The notes below the pieces were generated by a model. That model made no database searches. It had not been told where the DNA came from and worked only from the letters and a program-made list of their open reading frames with translations. The position numbers and the translations under genes are program-made. Below, piece after piece: positions 17,071 through 26,755 of a DNA stretch of 34,086 nt. How positions within the stretch are numbered: the stretch's first letter is position 1; every line of letters begins with the position of its first letter. This DNA comes from Methanosphaera sp. (lineage in GTDB: Archaea > Methanobacteriota > Methanobacteria > Methanobacteriales > Methanobacteriaceae), in contig JAFRMD010000128.1 of the NCBI GenBank assembly GCA_017430835.1, forward strand, positions 1 to 34,086, in the 5' to 3' direction.

Positions 17071-18120
17071 GTGATATCAGATAGAAAACTTCAACACATT
17101 GAAATATGTAAAAATGAAGATGTTGAACATCACAGGACAACAGGATATGAAGACATAGAATTAGTACACAGAACTTTACCAGAAGTAGACTATGATAAGA
17201 TTGATACAAGCATAGATTTATTTGGAAAAAAAATAGACACGCCCTTAATCATATCAGCAATCACTGGAGGACATGAAGTAAGTAAGGGAATAAACAGGGA
17301 ATTGGCAGTAGCAACAGAAAACAAAAACATAGCTTTGGGAGTGGGAAGTCAAAGAGCAGGAATAACTGATGAAAACTTGACAGACACATTCACAGTAGTA
17401 AGAGAATATGCTCCAAATTCATTTATCATAGGAAATATTGGAGCACCACAAGTTGAATACGCACCAAAAGCAATAGAAATGCTTGAAACCGATGCACTGG
17501 CCATACACTTAAATCCATTACAAGAAATTATCCAACCAGAAGGAGATGTAAATGCTGAAGGTTACATTAAAGACATTGAAGAAATTTGTCAAATAACCGA
17601 TTCACCAATAATAGCAAAAGAAACTGGGGCTGGAATAGATGGACGTGATGCCAAAATCCTGGAAGATATAGGAGTAGATGCAATAGACATTCAAGGAGTA
17701 GGTGGAACAAGTTGGGCAGCAGTTGAAACATATCGGGCCGAAAATCCAAAACTTGGAAATCTCTTCTGGGATTGGGGGATACCCACTGTAGTAAGTACAA
17801 TAGAAGTACTTGAGAGCACAAGCTTACCCGTTATTTCATCAGGTGGAATAAGAAATGGATTAGAAGCTGCTAAGGCAATAAGTCTTGGAGCAACATCCGT
17901 AGGTATAGCATTACCCTTTTTAAAATATGCATATGAGGGACATGAATTTATTGAAGAAAAAATTGATCAATTTACAAGAGAATTAAAAACAGCAATGTTC
18001 TTAGTAGGAGCATCAAATATAGAAGATTTGAAACAAAAAAGATTAGTTATTACTGGTAAAACTAGAGAAATATTAACAGAATTAAACATAGACACAAAAA
18101 AATATGCAAGGAGGATATAA
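17071..18120 (+). CDS. fni: Type 2 isopentenyl-diphosphate delta-isomerase
   Basis: A 349-residue FMN- and NAD(P)H-dependent enzyme that interconverts isopentenyl and dimethylallyl diphosphate. A GTG start at 17071 is supported by GGGAGGT 8 nt upstream. Conserved features are RKLQHIEIC near the start, PLIISAITGGHEVSKGINREL (split over about 70-91, FMN and substrate binding), GVGSQRAG, the HLNPLQEIIQPEGD segment, IDIQGVGGTSWAAVE and SSGGIRNGLEAAKAISLGA (FMN phosphate site). Typical of archaea. Its last codons contain the ribosome binding site of the next gene. Confidence 0.96.
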   Translation: MISDRKLQHIEICKNEDVEHHRTTGYEDIELVHRTLPEVDYDKIDTSIDLFGKKIDTPLIISAITGGHEVSKGINRELAVATENKNIALGVGSQRAGITDENLTDTFTVVREYAPNSFIIGNIGAPQVEYAPKAIEMLETDALAIHLNPLQEIIQPEGDVNAEGYIKDIEEICQITDSPIIAKETGAGIDGRDAKILEDIGVDAIDIQGVGGTSWAAVETYRAENPKLGNLFWDWGIPTVVSTIEVLESTSLPVISSGGIRNGLEAAKAISLGATSVGIALPFLKYAYEGHEFIEEKIDQFTRELKTAMFLVGASNIEDLKQKRLVITGKTREILTELNIDTKKYARRI

Positions 18121-18121
18121 T

Positions 18122-19465
18122 TTGACAATAGAAGTAATAGCAGTTGGAGGATATGAACAAATCGGAAAAAACATGACTGCAGTAAAAGTTAATGATGATG
18201 TAGTAATATTTGATATGGGAATACACTTAGATAGATTACACATTCACGAAGATACAGACATATCGAGAATGCATAGTTTGGATTTGATAGAAAGAGGAGT
18301 AATTCCAGATGACACATTAATGAGGGAAGTAGATGGTAAGGTTAGAGCCATAGTTTGTACACATGGACATCTTGACCACATCGGAGCAATAGCAAAGCTA
18401 GCACACAGATATGAAGCACCAATAATAGCAACACCATATACAATAGCACTTATAGAAAAAACAATCAAGGGTGAACGTAAATTTAAGGTAAACAATCCAC
18501 TTAAAACAGTAAATCCTGGAGAAAAGTTACAAATATCACCAAACTTAACACTAGAATTTGTAAGAACAACTCACAGTATACCACAGACCATCACAGCAGC
18601 TCTTCACACACCTGAAGGAGTTATAATATATGCAAACGACTTCAAATTTGACAATCATCAAATGGTTTCTCCACCACCTGATTATAGGAGATTTAGAGAT
18701 ATAGGTAAAAAAGGAGTTAAAGTAGCAATCATGGATACAACAAATATCAAAGAAAAACAAGAAAGTAAAACACACTCCGAAAAAATTGCAAGAGATTTAC
18801 TAAAAGATGTTCTAAAAGGCCCACTCGAAGAAAGGAAAGGATTAATAGTTACAACATTCTCAAGTCACATAGAAAGAATACAGGCAATAACAAAAATTGC
18901 CGAAAGAAGCAGAAGAAAAGTATTAATCCTTGGAAGAAGTATGGAAAGATACTGTTCAATTGCAGAAGCACTAGGAATACTAAACTTACCAAGAAATGTA
19001 AGTATATATGGAAATTCCAAATCCATAAACAAAGCATTAGCAAGAGCAAACGATAACAGAACAAAATACATGTTATTAGTAACAGGACACCAAGGTGAAC
19101 CGGATGCACTCCTACCAAGAATTGCAAACAATAAAACAAACTTTGAGATAAAACCTGGAGACAATATTGTATTTTCAGCTGCTACAATTCCAAATCCAAT
19201 AAACCTTGCTAACAGAGATTTACTTGACAGAAGAATCAAAGAAAGAGGCGCAAGAATATATAATAATGTGCATGTATCAGGACACGCAGGACCTGAAGAT
19301 TTAAGAGACTTTATAAGAATGTTGAATCCACAACATCTTATACCATCACACGGTGATTTAAGTCATTTAGCAGCATTTGTAGAATTAGCGGAAGAAGAAG
19401 GATATAAATTAGGAAATGATGTTCACATACTAAGAAATGGACAAGCACAAGTATTTAATAGGTGA
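18122..19465 (+). CDS. rnj: Ribonuclease J (archaeal beta-CASP metallo-beta-lactamase family)
   Basis: A 447-residue 5'-3' exoribonuclease of the archaeal RNase J group, acting in RNA decay and processing. The start is a TTG at 18122, chosen because AAGGAGGA (18108-18115) lies 6 nt upstream and gives MTIEVIAVGGYEQIGKNM, the family N-terminus; the in-frame ATG at 18104 overlaps this site. Zinc ligands are in HGHLDH (H81, H83, D85, H86), THSIPQT and ANDFKFD; beta-CASP motifs include TTFSSHIERIQ, GHQGEPDA, VHVSGHAGPEDLRDF and PSHGDLSHLA. It lies inside the isoprenoid operon, an arrangement with no obvious functional logic. Confidence 0.95.
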   Translation: MTIEVIAVGGYEQIGKNMTAVKVNDDVVIFDMGIHLDRLHIHEDTDISRMHSLDLIERGVIPDDTLMREVDGKVRAIVCTHGHLDHIGAIAKLAHRYEAPIIATPYTIALIEKTIKGERKFKVNNPLKTVNPGEKLQISPNLTLEFVRTTHSIPQTITAALHTPEGVIIYANDFKFDNHQMVSPPPDYRRFRDIGKKGVKVAIMDTTNIKEKQESKTHSEKIARDLLKDVLKGPLEERKGLIVTTFSSHIERIQAITKIAERSRRKVLILGRSMERYCSIAEALGILNLPRNVSIYGNSKSINKALARANDNRTKYMLLVTGHQGEPDALLPRIANNKTNFEIKPGDNIVFSAATIPNPINLANRDLLDRRIKERGARIYNNVHVSGHAGPEDLRDFIRMLNPQHLIPSHGDLSHLAAFVELAEEEGYKLGNDVHILRNGQAQVFNR

Positions 19466-19470
19466 TTATG

Positions 19471-20454
19471 ATGGATGTATATGAAATTTTAAAAGCATAC
19501 TCAAAAGATGTTGATGTAGAGATTGAAGAAGCATTAAGTACACTTGAACCTAAGGATTTAAGAGAAGCTTCAGCACACTTAATTAAAGCTGGTGGAAAAA
19601 AATTCAGACCAGCATTAACAGTATTAAGTTGTCAAGCAGTAGGCGGAGAAACAGACAAAGCACTAAAAGCAGCAGCGTCACTAGAATTGATTCACACATT
19701 CAGTCTTATACACGATGACATAATGGATAATGATGATACAAGACGTGGAATGAAAGCAGTACATAAAGTATGGGGAGAACCATTAGCAATACTTGCAGGT
19801 GATACCCTATTTGCCAAAGCATATGAAACAATCATTAAAACAGCAGATGAAAATATAGCATATGAAAGAGCAATTGATGCACTAAGAGTACTAGTGGATT
19901 CATGTATAAAAATTTGTGAAGGACAAGCATTAGACATGTCATTTGAAGACACATTTGATGTAACACAGGAACAATATATGAACATGATTTACAAAAAAAC
20001 AGGAGCACTCATAACCGGAGCAACAGCTGCAGGAGCAATTATTGGAGGAGCAACTTCAGTACAAATAGAGGCATTAAGACAATATGGAAGAAATGTTGGA
20101 TTAGCATTCCAAATTCAAGATGATTACATAGATCTTACAGGTGATGAATCAATAGGAAAACCAGTAGGAAGTGACCTTGTAGAAGGTAAAAAAACTATCA
20201 TGGTACTTTATGCACTGGAAAAAGCAAACCAGGAAGATCATGACAGATTAATTGAGTTACTAGAAACTAATGATGAAAAAATCATACCGGAAGCAATGGA
20301 TTTATTAAATAAATACGGTGCAATTCAATATGCCAGAACCGTTGCATATGATTGTGTAATTAAAGCAAAAGAATCTCTTGGATTTTTACCAGATTCAGAA
20401 GCAAAAGATGCATTAATGAAATTGGCTGATTTTGTATTCACAAGAAAAGCATAA
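19471..20454 (+). CDS. idsA: Short-chain isoprenyl diphosphate synthase (geranylgeranyl type)
   Basis: A 327-residue trans-prenyltransferase that condenses IPP with allylic diphosphates to make the C15-C20 precursors of archaeal ether lipids. GGKKFRP at 41-47, the first aspartate motif DDIMD at 82-86 and the second DDYID at 217-221 are intact. F77, five residues before the first motif, is the aromatic residue that limits product length in archaeal type I geranylgeranyl synthases, consistent with a mixed FPP/GGPP product. AGGTGA overlaps the stop of RNase J; of two adjacent ATGs, 19471 gives the better spacing (5 nt), 19468 is possible. It ends the operon. Confidence 0.95.
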   Translation: MDVYEILKAYSKDVDVEIEEALSTLEPKDLREASAHLIKAGGKKFRPALTVLSCQAVGGETDKALKAAASLELIHTFSLIHDDIMDNDDTRRGMKAVHKVWGEPLAILAGDTLFAKAYETIIKTADENIAYERAIDALRVLVDSCIKICEGQALDMSFEDTFDVTQEQYMNMIYKKTGALITGATAAGAIIGGATSVQIEALRQYGRNVGLAFQIQDDYIDLTGDESIGKPVGSDLVEGKKTIMVLYALEKANQEDHDRLIELLETNDEKIIPEAMDLLNKYGAIQYARTVAYDCVIKAKESLGFLPDSEAKDALMKLADFVFTRKA

Positions 20455-20573
20455 TCCATCTTTCCCTCATTTTTAACCTTCAATTTTTTCTAAACTTTTT
20501 TCATTTTTCAAAAAATATTTAACATTTAATATTCCATATTATTATTAATAAAAAATTTAAATGGAGAAATAAT

Positions 20574-21083
20574 ATGTTAGATAAAAAAATGGAAAAAGCA
20601 TTAAATGATCAATTAAATGCAGAAATGCAATCAGGTTACTTATACTTATCTATGGCAACTTATTTTGAAGATAATGATTTGCCAGGTTTTGGAAATTCAT
20701 TAAGAGTACATGCAGAAGAAGAATTAGAACATGCCATGAGATTTTATGATTATATTATCAGAAAAGGTGGAAGCGTAGTTTTACAAGCAATAGATACTCC
20801 AAAAAGAGAATGGAAAGATACTGTAGAAGTATATGAAGAAATTCAATCTCATGAAGAATTAGTAACTTCATTAATCCATGATTTGGTAGATTTAAGTATA
20901 GAACTTAAAGACCATGCAACCAACCAATTCTTGTTATGGTTTGTAGAAGAACAAGTTGAAGAAGAAGAACTAGCAGCAGAAGATTTAAGAAAAGTTAAAA
21001 TGGCAGTAGATGCACCACAATTATTATACTTACTGGATAAAGAATATGGTGAATTTACTGGAGAAGAAGAAGATGAAGAATAA
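20574..21083 (+). CDS. ftnA: Ferritin (FtnA-like, non-heme)
   Basis: A 169-residue four-helix-bundle protein that forms a 24-mer shell, oxidises Fe(II) and stores iron. The ferroxidase ligands match those of E. coli FtnA residue for residue: E17, E50, H53, E94, Q127 and E130. The C-terminal acidic tail (GEEEDEE) is extra. GGAG (20563-20566) lies 7 nt before the ATG. It is a single-gene unit between the isoprenoid operon and the giant surface protein. It protects against iron-driven oxygen damage and stores iron for the many Fe-S enzymes of a methanogen. Identification is firm; bacterioferritin is excluded because the sequence fits FtnA better. Confidence 0.94.
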   Translation: MLDKKMEKALNDQLNAEMQSGYLYLSMATYFEDNDLPGFGNSLRVHAEEELEHAMRFYDYIIRKGGSVVLQAIDTPKREWKDTVEVYEEIQSHEELVTSLIHDLVDLSIELKDHATNQFLLWFVEEQVEEEELAAEDLRKVKMAVDAPQLLYLLDKEYGEFTGEEEDEE

Positions 21084-21091
21084 TCTTCTTC
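21066..21091 (+). terminator. Hairpin terminator spanning the ferritin stop codon
   Basis: GAAGAAGA (21066-21073) pairs with TCTTCTTC (21084-21091). The TAA stop (21081-21083) lies in the loop. A T6 run follows at about 21097-21102. Confidence 0.5.
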
Positions 21092-21240
21092 CATAATTTT
21101 TTCTTAAAAATTTATTTAAACTCCTTATGTCTTATTTTAATAGTTCCTTTTTTATTTCCAAATAATTTAAATATTATGTTTAACAAAATAAACTCATATA
21201 ATGATTGATTAGATATAAAAGAATAAAAGGGGTTTTATCT

Positions 21241-24200
21241 TTGTTAAATCGTAAAAGAACTCTAGTATTTTTCATATTTTTGTTATTGATTTTTTCATTA
21301 ACATTTGTTTCAGCTACTGATAATCAAACAGTAACTAAGAAGCTTACTAAGAAAAGTATTTCCACTATTAATCAATCAACAAGTACTACTATTAGTAAGG
21401 TAAACAAATTGAAAAAAAATCTCAACACAACTAAAACACTTAAAAATAATCAGGAAAGTACTAATTATGTTTATGTAAAAAATAAGGGTAATTCTTCTAG
21501 TAATGGAAATGATTCATCGAATCCTACAACATTATCTAAATCGTTTGGATATGTTAAAGATGGTGGCACTATATTATTAGATGGGGAAGGTACTGTAACT
21601 ACTTACAATGTAAATGAAGCATTTTCAAGTATACCTAATACAATTAATGGATTTAACATTATTTCAAGTAACAGGACGAATGTTGTTTTGAACTTTAATT
21701 CAAATAATGTTATGAATTTTAATAGAAACTTTTCAGTTAATATTTCAAATATTGCTTTTACAAAACAATCAAGCTCAACAAATTCAATCATTGACAATAA
21801 TGCAATATTAACACTCAACAATTGTACTTTTTACAATACAACTCATACTAATGGTTTAATAAATAATAAGAACACTTTAATAATAAACAGTTCAGTTTTC
21901 ACTAATAACACTGCAACACGTCAGGGTGGGGTTGTTTATTCAGAAAATGCTAAGATAGGGATATATAATTCAACATTCAAAATTAACCGGGCAAATTATG
22001 GTGGGGTAATATCTACTTATAATAGTAACATTACTGTCAAGGATTCTTCCTTTGAAAACAATAATGCTTCTTTCGGTGGAGTTTTCTCATTGAAAGATTC
22101 ATCAGAATTATTTGTAGAAAACGGTACTTTTATAAATAATTCGGCAACTAATAATGGTGGAGTAATAAATTCATGGTACTCTTCATATTTAATTAATTCG
22201 TCAAAACTTATATCAAATTCTGCTACGATAGGTGGTGTTTCTTATAGTGTAGATAGTAGTGAAGCTAAGATAATAAATTCACTATTTGAAAACAATTGTG
22301 CAAGAATTACTGCTGGCGGAGTTTTCTCATGTACTGATAATTTAACAATTAAAAATAATGTCATATTATCTGCTGATAATCTATTAACAGCTATTGATGG
22401 TGTTTATGATTTATCAGAAAATTGGTGGTCCGTCAATAATCCTGACTTTGATACTTTAACAGGAAGTATTTTACCAACCAATTGGAGGTTAATGGATTTA
22501 GAATATGTTGATAATACAGTAACCGTATCATTGGATAAGTTAAGTGATTCTTCAATTTCAAAAAATTCATTATTTAATAGGATAGTTTCTTTTACAACAA
22601 TATTGGGTGTTGTAAATAATCAATTAATAATCAATAAAACTGTTAATTATACCTATTCCAGTAATTTGGATGATTTAACGGTTCAAATTGATAATCAATT
22701 AATGAAATTAACTGATAAAATACGGGCATATATTTATACAAAGAGTATTTCCACTAAAATAGATGATAACGTAACGATGATTATTCAATGTAATCCAGAC
22801 ATCAGAGATTTAACAATTAAAATAGATGATAATGTACTAGAAACTATTAATCCAATTAATGGTACTGCAATATTTAAGTATAACTTCAATTCTTCATGGA
22901 CAATTGGAAAACATATATTATCCATATTGTTAAAGGATAATCCAAGATATAATAACAGTGAATTTACTAGTGAGATAATAATTAATGAAAATTATAATAC
23001 TACAATATCTCTTATAACACCTCCAGTTAAAGAAGAAATACCGGAAGATGAAATAGTTATTCCATCCAGTTACGATGCTAGGCTTTTAGGACTTGTAACA
23101 AGTGTAAAAGATCAAGGAAATAGTGGAAGTTGTTGGGCATTTGCAACGCTTGGAACATTAGAATCAGCATTACTAAAAATTTATGGACAGGAATATGATT
23201 TGTCTGAAAATAGTATGAAAAATCTTCTAAAAAAGTATTCTTTAATAGGAGATAACTCAGATTCACCAAGGGGAGGAAACCATGACCTTGAACCACTTGG
23301 GTACCTTGTAGGATTTTTTGGGCCCGTAAGTGAAGTCGATGATTCATACGATGATTATAGTTTAATGTCACCTGATTTAGAAAATTTATTACAAATTCAG
23401 GATGTATACTTTATTCCATATAGAAATGATCCATTAGACAATGATCAATTAAAATTAGCTATCATGAAGTATGGAGCAGTAGCAGTATCATTTGAAGCTT
23501 ATACTGCTAGTACTAATACTTATATTAGTAATTATAATGGCATTAATCATGCAGTGGTACTGGTTGGATGGGATGATAATTACAGTAAAAATAATTTCAG
23601 AAGCAAAAATGATGGTAGAAGTCCACCGGGAGATGGAGCATTCATAATAAAAAATAGTTGGGGTACAGGTATAGGTGATGAAGGATACCAGTACATATCA
23701 TATTATGACGTATCATTAGGAGGATTAAGTTATAATAAGGATTATGTTTACATGGATTATAATTATGTATTCCCATTAAAGGAATATGAAAATTATTCAA
23801 ACATTTACCAATATGATACTATAGCAACTGACTTCATTTTCCTAACACCAGAAGCATGGGTAAGAAATATTTACACAGCAACAGAAGATGAAAGTATAGC
23901 AGCAGTAGGAACATTCTTTTATGAAGGAAATGATTATGAGGTATATGTATACGTAAATGATAAGTTATACTATTCTCAAAATGGTTCAATTACACAACCA
24001 GGGTATAGAACAATAAAACTTGACAAATATGTTCCAATTAAAAAAGGAGATACATTTAGAGTAGACTTAAAAATTAAGGCACATATAGGTGATTACACAA
24101 TATTAACAATACAAAACACAAACAATTATAAATCATTCTCTAAGGAAAACCAATCATTCATTAGTTGGGATGGAGTAAACTGGCAGGATATGTACACATA

Positions 24201-26628
24201 TAATGAAGAGTATAACCATTCGGTTGCATGTCTAAAAGTTTATACAAAGAAAACACCAAGCATATATTCAACAATTGAAGTAAATGAAAATTATATAATA
24301 AAAACACAAGTCAACAATATTACAGGTCCTTCAAAACTCTCATACGTGATAAATAATGAAATTGTCACTGATAATATGGGAAATACTCTCTATGTTGATG
24401 TAACCGAGGATGGATTATATGAAATAGAACTTCCATTTAGTCACGTAAGGTTATATGAATATAATGTTACCGTAATATTTGAAAGTGATGATTATACTAT
24501 AATAGAAAACACAACAATAATCGAGCCTAAAACAATTATCATATTATGTCCTGATTTAACATTTTATGTGGATGGACATCAGGAATTTACTGTGAAATTA
24601 GTAATTCAGGATAATGAATATGATATTAAAATAGACTCTGGAACATTACTGTTATTAAATAAGACAGACTATGTAATTAAGAAGGTAAATGTTAATGATG
24701 AAAATGTGGTATTGGAAGTAGACTTTACAGATGCTGGCGAATATAACTTAATAATTAGTTATAAAGGATCATATGTTTATACGGCTCAAGATTTGAATGT
24801 TAAATTAAATATTATTAAAAATCCAGTATATATTGAAATTACAAATATAACCAAAAAATTGTTTACTGATGAATCTTTTTCAATGGAAGGAGTATTATAT
24901 TCAAGAAATAATAAAGAAGTAGGTTATGCAACTTTAACAGTAAATATTGGTGGAAAAACATTCAACGTTACAACAGATAATGAAGGAAGGTTCAGTATAA
25001 AACAGGTTATGAATGTCAGTGGAGAATTCTTTGTAAACATATTATTTGAAGGAAGTCCAACACATAATGAATTAAAATATAATCAATCATTCATAGTTGA
25101 AAAACAGACAACTTCCTTTACTTTAGATACAACAAGTCTAAATTCTTATGTTGGAGAAGAAATTACAATTAATGGAAAATTATCTAGTGGCATTAATAAT
25201 CCGGTTAGAAATGCAAGTATAAAAATGTACTTAAATAAAGATTATTTAACCACTATTAAAACTGACGATGAAGGAAAATTCAGTTATATCTATAAATTAA
25301 ACACTACTGGAACATTCAATCTAGTTCTATACTATGAAGGAGATAAGAATTATTATAATACAAACATTTCACAGAATTTTTCATCACAAACAAGACCTAC
25401 AAAATTAACAGTTAATGATATTGGAGATAAAGTTGGATATTTAAACATTTCCCTAAAATTAACGGATGTCATAAATGGTAATCCATTAATGAATGCTAAA
25501 ATATTAATTATTACAGAAAATCAAACAGAATATTCAAATATAACTGATAAACAAGGAAATACTATAATTAAAATCTATGCAAACAGCGGTTTAAACAAAA
25601 TCATTATTAAATTCAATGGAAATAAAACATATAATGAAGCTAGTATCACAAAGAACTTTACAGTATACAAGAATAATGTAACAATTACTATTAAACAAGT
25701 GCAGGGTATTATTGGAGAAAATACTATAATAACTGCAGATATAACTGAAAGTAACCAAAAACCAATAAGCACTGGAACAGTAGAATTTAAAGTAAATGAA
25801 AAAATAGTTAAAACAAATGTAAAAAATGGTAAAGCAACTATAAATTTAACATCAAATGATTTATCAATTAAGAATTATAAAATTAAAGTAACATTCTTAG
25901 AAAATAATATATACAATAAAGCTTCATCAAATATGGTATCTGTTAATTTAATTAAAAGAAATGCAACAATATCAGTTGATGTAACACCAAAACAAGTTAA
26001 ACAGTACGCCACAATTACTATAACAGTAACATTAAAGGACACAACAAATAATCATAAAAACAATACAATAATCACTGATTTCACAAAGGTATACTTTAAA
26101 TTAAACGGCAAAATACTTAAAGATTCAAATGGAAACATCATTTATGTTAAAGTAAATAAAGATGGAATTGCAACATACAAATATAAGATACCAGCAGGAA
26201 CAATATCAACAGATAAGAATGGAAAACTGAAAAAATACAATATAACTGCAATACTTAAATCAGATTATTACAATTCAAACATTAAAAATTCAACATACTT
26301 CAATGTTGCCAAGAGTAAAACTACAATAAAAGTTAAAAAAATCACAATTAATAAGAAAAAACGCTTATCAATTAAAGCTGAAGTAAAAGACTATAAAAAC
26401 AATAACATTCTACAAAACAGCAAAATATCATTAAAAATTAATGGAAAAACATATTTGAATCCAAAAACGGGTAAAGTTAAATACTTTAGCGTTAAGAAGG
26501 GTATTATTAACTTATCAAAAATACAGTTAAATAAGAAAATAAATCCTAAATTCGTAACAATTCTATTTAAACAAACAAAATCTTACGAATCTTCAAAAGT
26601 GAAAGTAACTAAAATTGTTAAAGTCTAA
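21241..26628 (+). CDS. Giant adhesin-like surface protein with an embedded papain-like cysteine protease
   Basis: About 1795 residues. The start is a TTG at 21241, with GGGG (21229-21232) 8 nt upstream; it gives a clean signal peptide (basic LNRKR, hydrophobic core, FVSA) at 1-25. About 187-363 has beta-helix repeats (N-N-x-S-A-T-x-x-GGV). About 607-830 is a C1A (papain) peptidase with all catalytic parts: Q625 (oxyanion hole), C631 in SGSCWAFAT, H770 in INHAVVLVGWDDN and N805 in IKNSWG. About 865-1000 resembles the lectin-like domain often found after such proteases. Ig-like beta-sandwich repeats (about 1010-1570) and the C-terminal module shared with the protein at 325-4242 follow. It should act outside the cell; the substrate is unknown. 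No inhibitor-type propeptide is seen. Confidence 0.88.
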   Translation: MLNRKRTLVFFIFLLLIFSLTFVSATDNQTVTKKLTKKSISTINQSTSTTISKVNKLKKNLNTTKTLKNNQESTNYVYVKNKGNSSSNGNDSSNPTTLSKSFGYVKDGGTILLDGEGTVTTYNVNEAFSSIPNTINGFNIISSNRTNVVLNFNSNNVMNFNRNFSVNISNIAFTKQSSSTNSIIDNNAILTLNNCTFYNTTHTNGLINNKNTLIINSSVFTNNTATRQGGVVYSENAKIGIYNSTFKINRANYGGVISTYNSNITVKDSSFENNNASFGGVFSLKDSSELFVENGTFINNSATNNGGVINSWYSSYLINSSKLISNSATIGGVSYSVDSSEAKIINSLFENNCARITAGGVFSCTDNLTIKNNVILSADNLLTAIDGVYDLSENWWSVNNPDFDTLTGSILPTNWRLMDLEYVDNTVTVSLDKLSDSSISKNSLFNRIVSFTTILGVVNNQLIINKTVNYTYSSNLDDLTVQIDNQLMKLTDKIRAYIYTKSISTKIDDNVTMIIQCNPDIRDLTIKIDDNVLETINPINGTAIFKYNFNSSWTIGKHILSILLKDNPRYNNSEFTSEIIINENYNTTISLITPPVKEEIPEDEIVIPSSYDARLLGLVTSVKDQGNSGSCWAFATLGTLESALLKIYGQEYDLSENSMKNLLKKYSLIGDNSDSPRGGNHDLEPLGYLVGFFGPVSEVDDSYDDYSLMSPDLENLLQIQDVYFIPYRNDPLDNDQLKLAIMKYGAVAVSFEAYTASTNTYISNYNGINHAVVLVGWDDNYSKNNFRSKNDGRSPPGDGAFIIKNSWGTGIGDEGYQYISYYDVSLGGLSYNKDYVYMDYNYVFPLKEYENYSNIYQYDTIATDFIFLTPEAWVRNIYTATEDESIAAVGTFFYEGNDYEVYVYVNDKLYYSQNGSITQPGYRTIKLDKYVPIKKGDTFRVDLKIKAHIGDYTILTIQNTNNYKSFSKENQSFISWDGVNWQDMYTYNEEYNHSVACLKVYTKKTPSIYSTIEVNENYIIKTQVNNITGPSKLSYVINNEIVTDNMGNTLYVDVTEDGLYEIELPFSHVRLYEYNVTVIFESDDYTIIENTTIIEPKTIIILCPDLTFYVDGHQEFTVKLVIQDNEYDIKIDSGTLLLLNKTDYVIKKVNVNDENVVLEVDFTDAGEYNLIISYKGSYVYTAQDLNVKLNIIKNPVYIEITNITKKLFTDESFSMEGVLYSRNNKEVGYATLTVNIGGKTFNVTTDNEGRFSIKQVMNVSGEFFVNILFEGSPTHNELKYNQSFIVEKQTTSFTLDTTSLNSYVGEEITINGKLSSGINNPVRNASIKMYLNKDYLTTIKTDDEGKFSYIYKLNTTGTFNLVLYYEGDKNYYNTNISQNFSSQTRPTKLTVNDIGDKVGYLNISLKLTDVINGNPLMNAKILIITENQTEYSNITDKQGNTIIKIYANSGLNKIIIKFNGNKTYNEASITKNFTVYKNNVTITIKQVQGIIGENTIITADITESNQKPISTGTVEFKVNEKIVKTNVKNGKATINLTSNDLSIKNYKIKVTFLENNIYNKASSNMVSVNLIKRNATISVDVTPKQVKQYATITITVTLKDTTNNHKNNTIITDFTKVYFKLNGKILKDSNGNIIYVKVNKDGIATYKYKIPAGTISTDKNGKLKKYNITAILKSDYYNSNIKNSTYFNVAKSKTTIKVKKITINKKKRLSIKAEVKDYKNNNILQNSKISLKINGKTYLNPKTGKVKYFSVKKGIINLSKIQLNKKINPKFVTILFKQTKSYESSKVKVTKIVKV

Positions 26629-26718
26629 AAAAATTGATTTTGACAATCCTATTTTTTTCTATTTTTATGTCCTGTCATTATCAGGAAAATTTTTATCAAA
26701 TTTCTAATATATATGATA

Positions 26719-26738
26719 ATATGATTAGAAAATCATAT
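26719..26738 (+). promoter_or_regulatory. Inverted repeat near the transcription start of the CMD-flavodoxin operon
   Basis: ATATGAT (26719-26725) and ATCATAT (26732-26738) are perfect inverted arms around a 6-nt centre. A TATA-like TAATATATAT (26705-26714) lies just before, so the repeat would cover the expected start of transcription near 26735, 18 bases ahead of the ATG. This position suits a repressor operator. A short hairpin TCCTG/CAGGA (26670-26686) followed by a T-run probably ends the preceding gene. Confidence 0.35.
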
Positions 26739-26755
26739 CTTTAGAGATGTTTATA

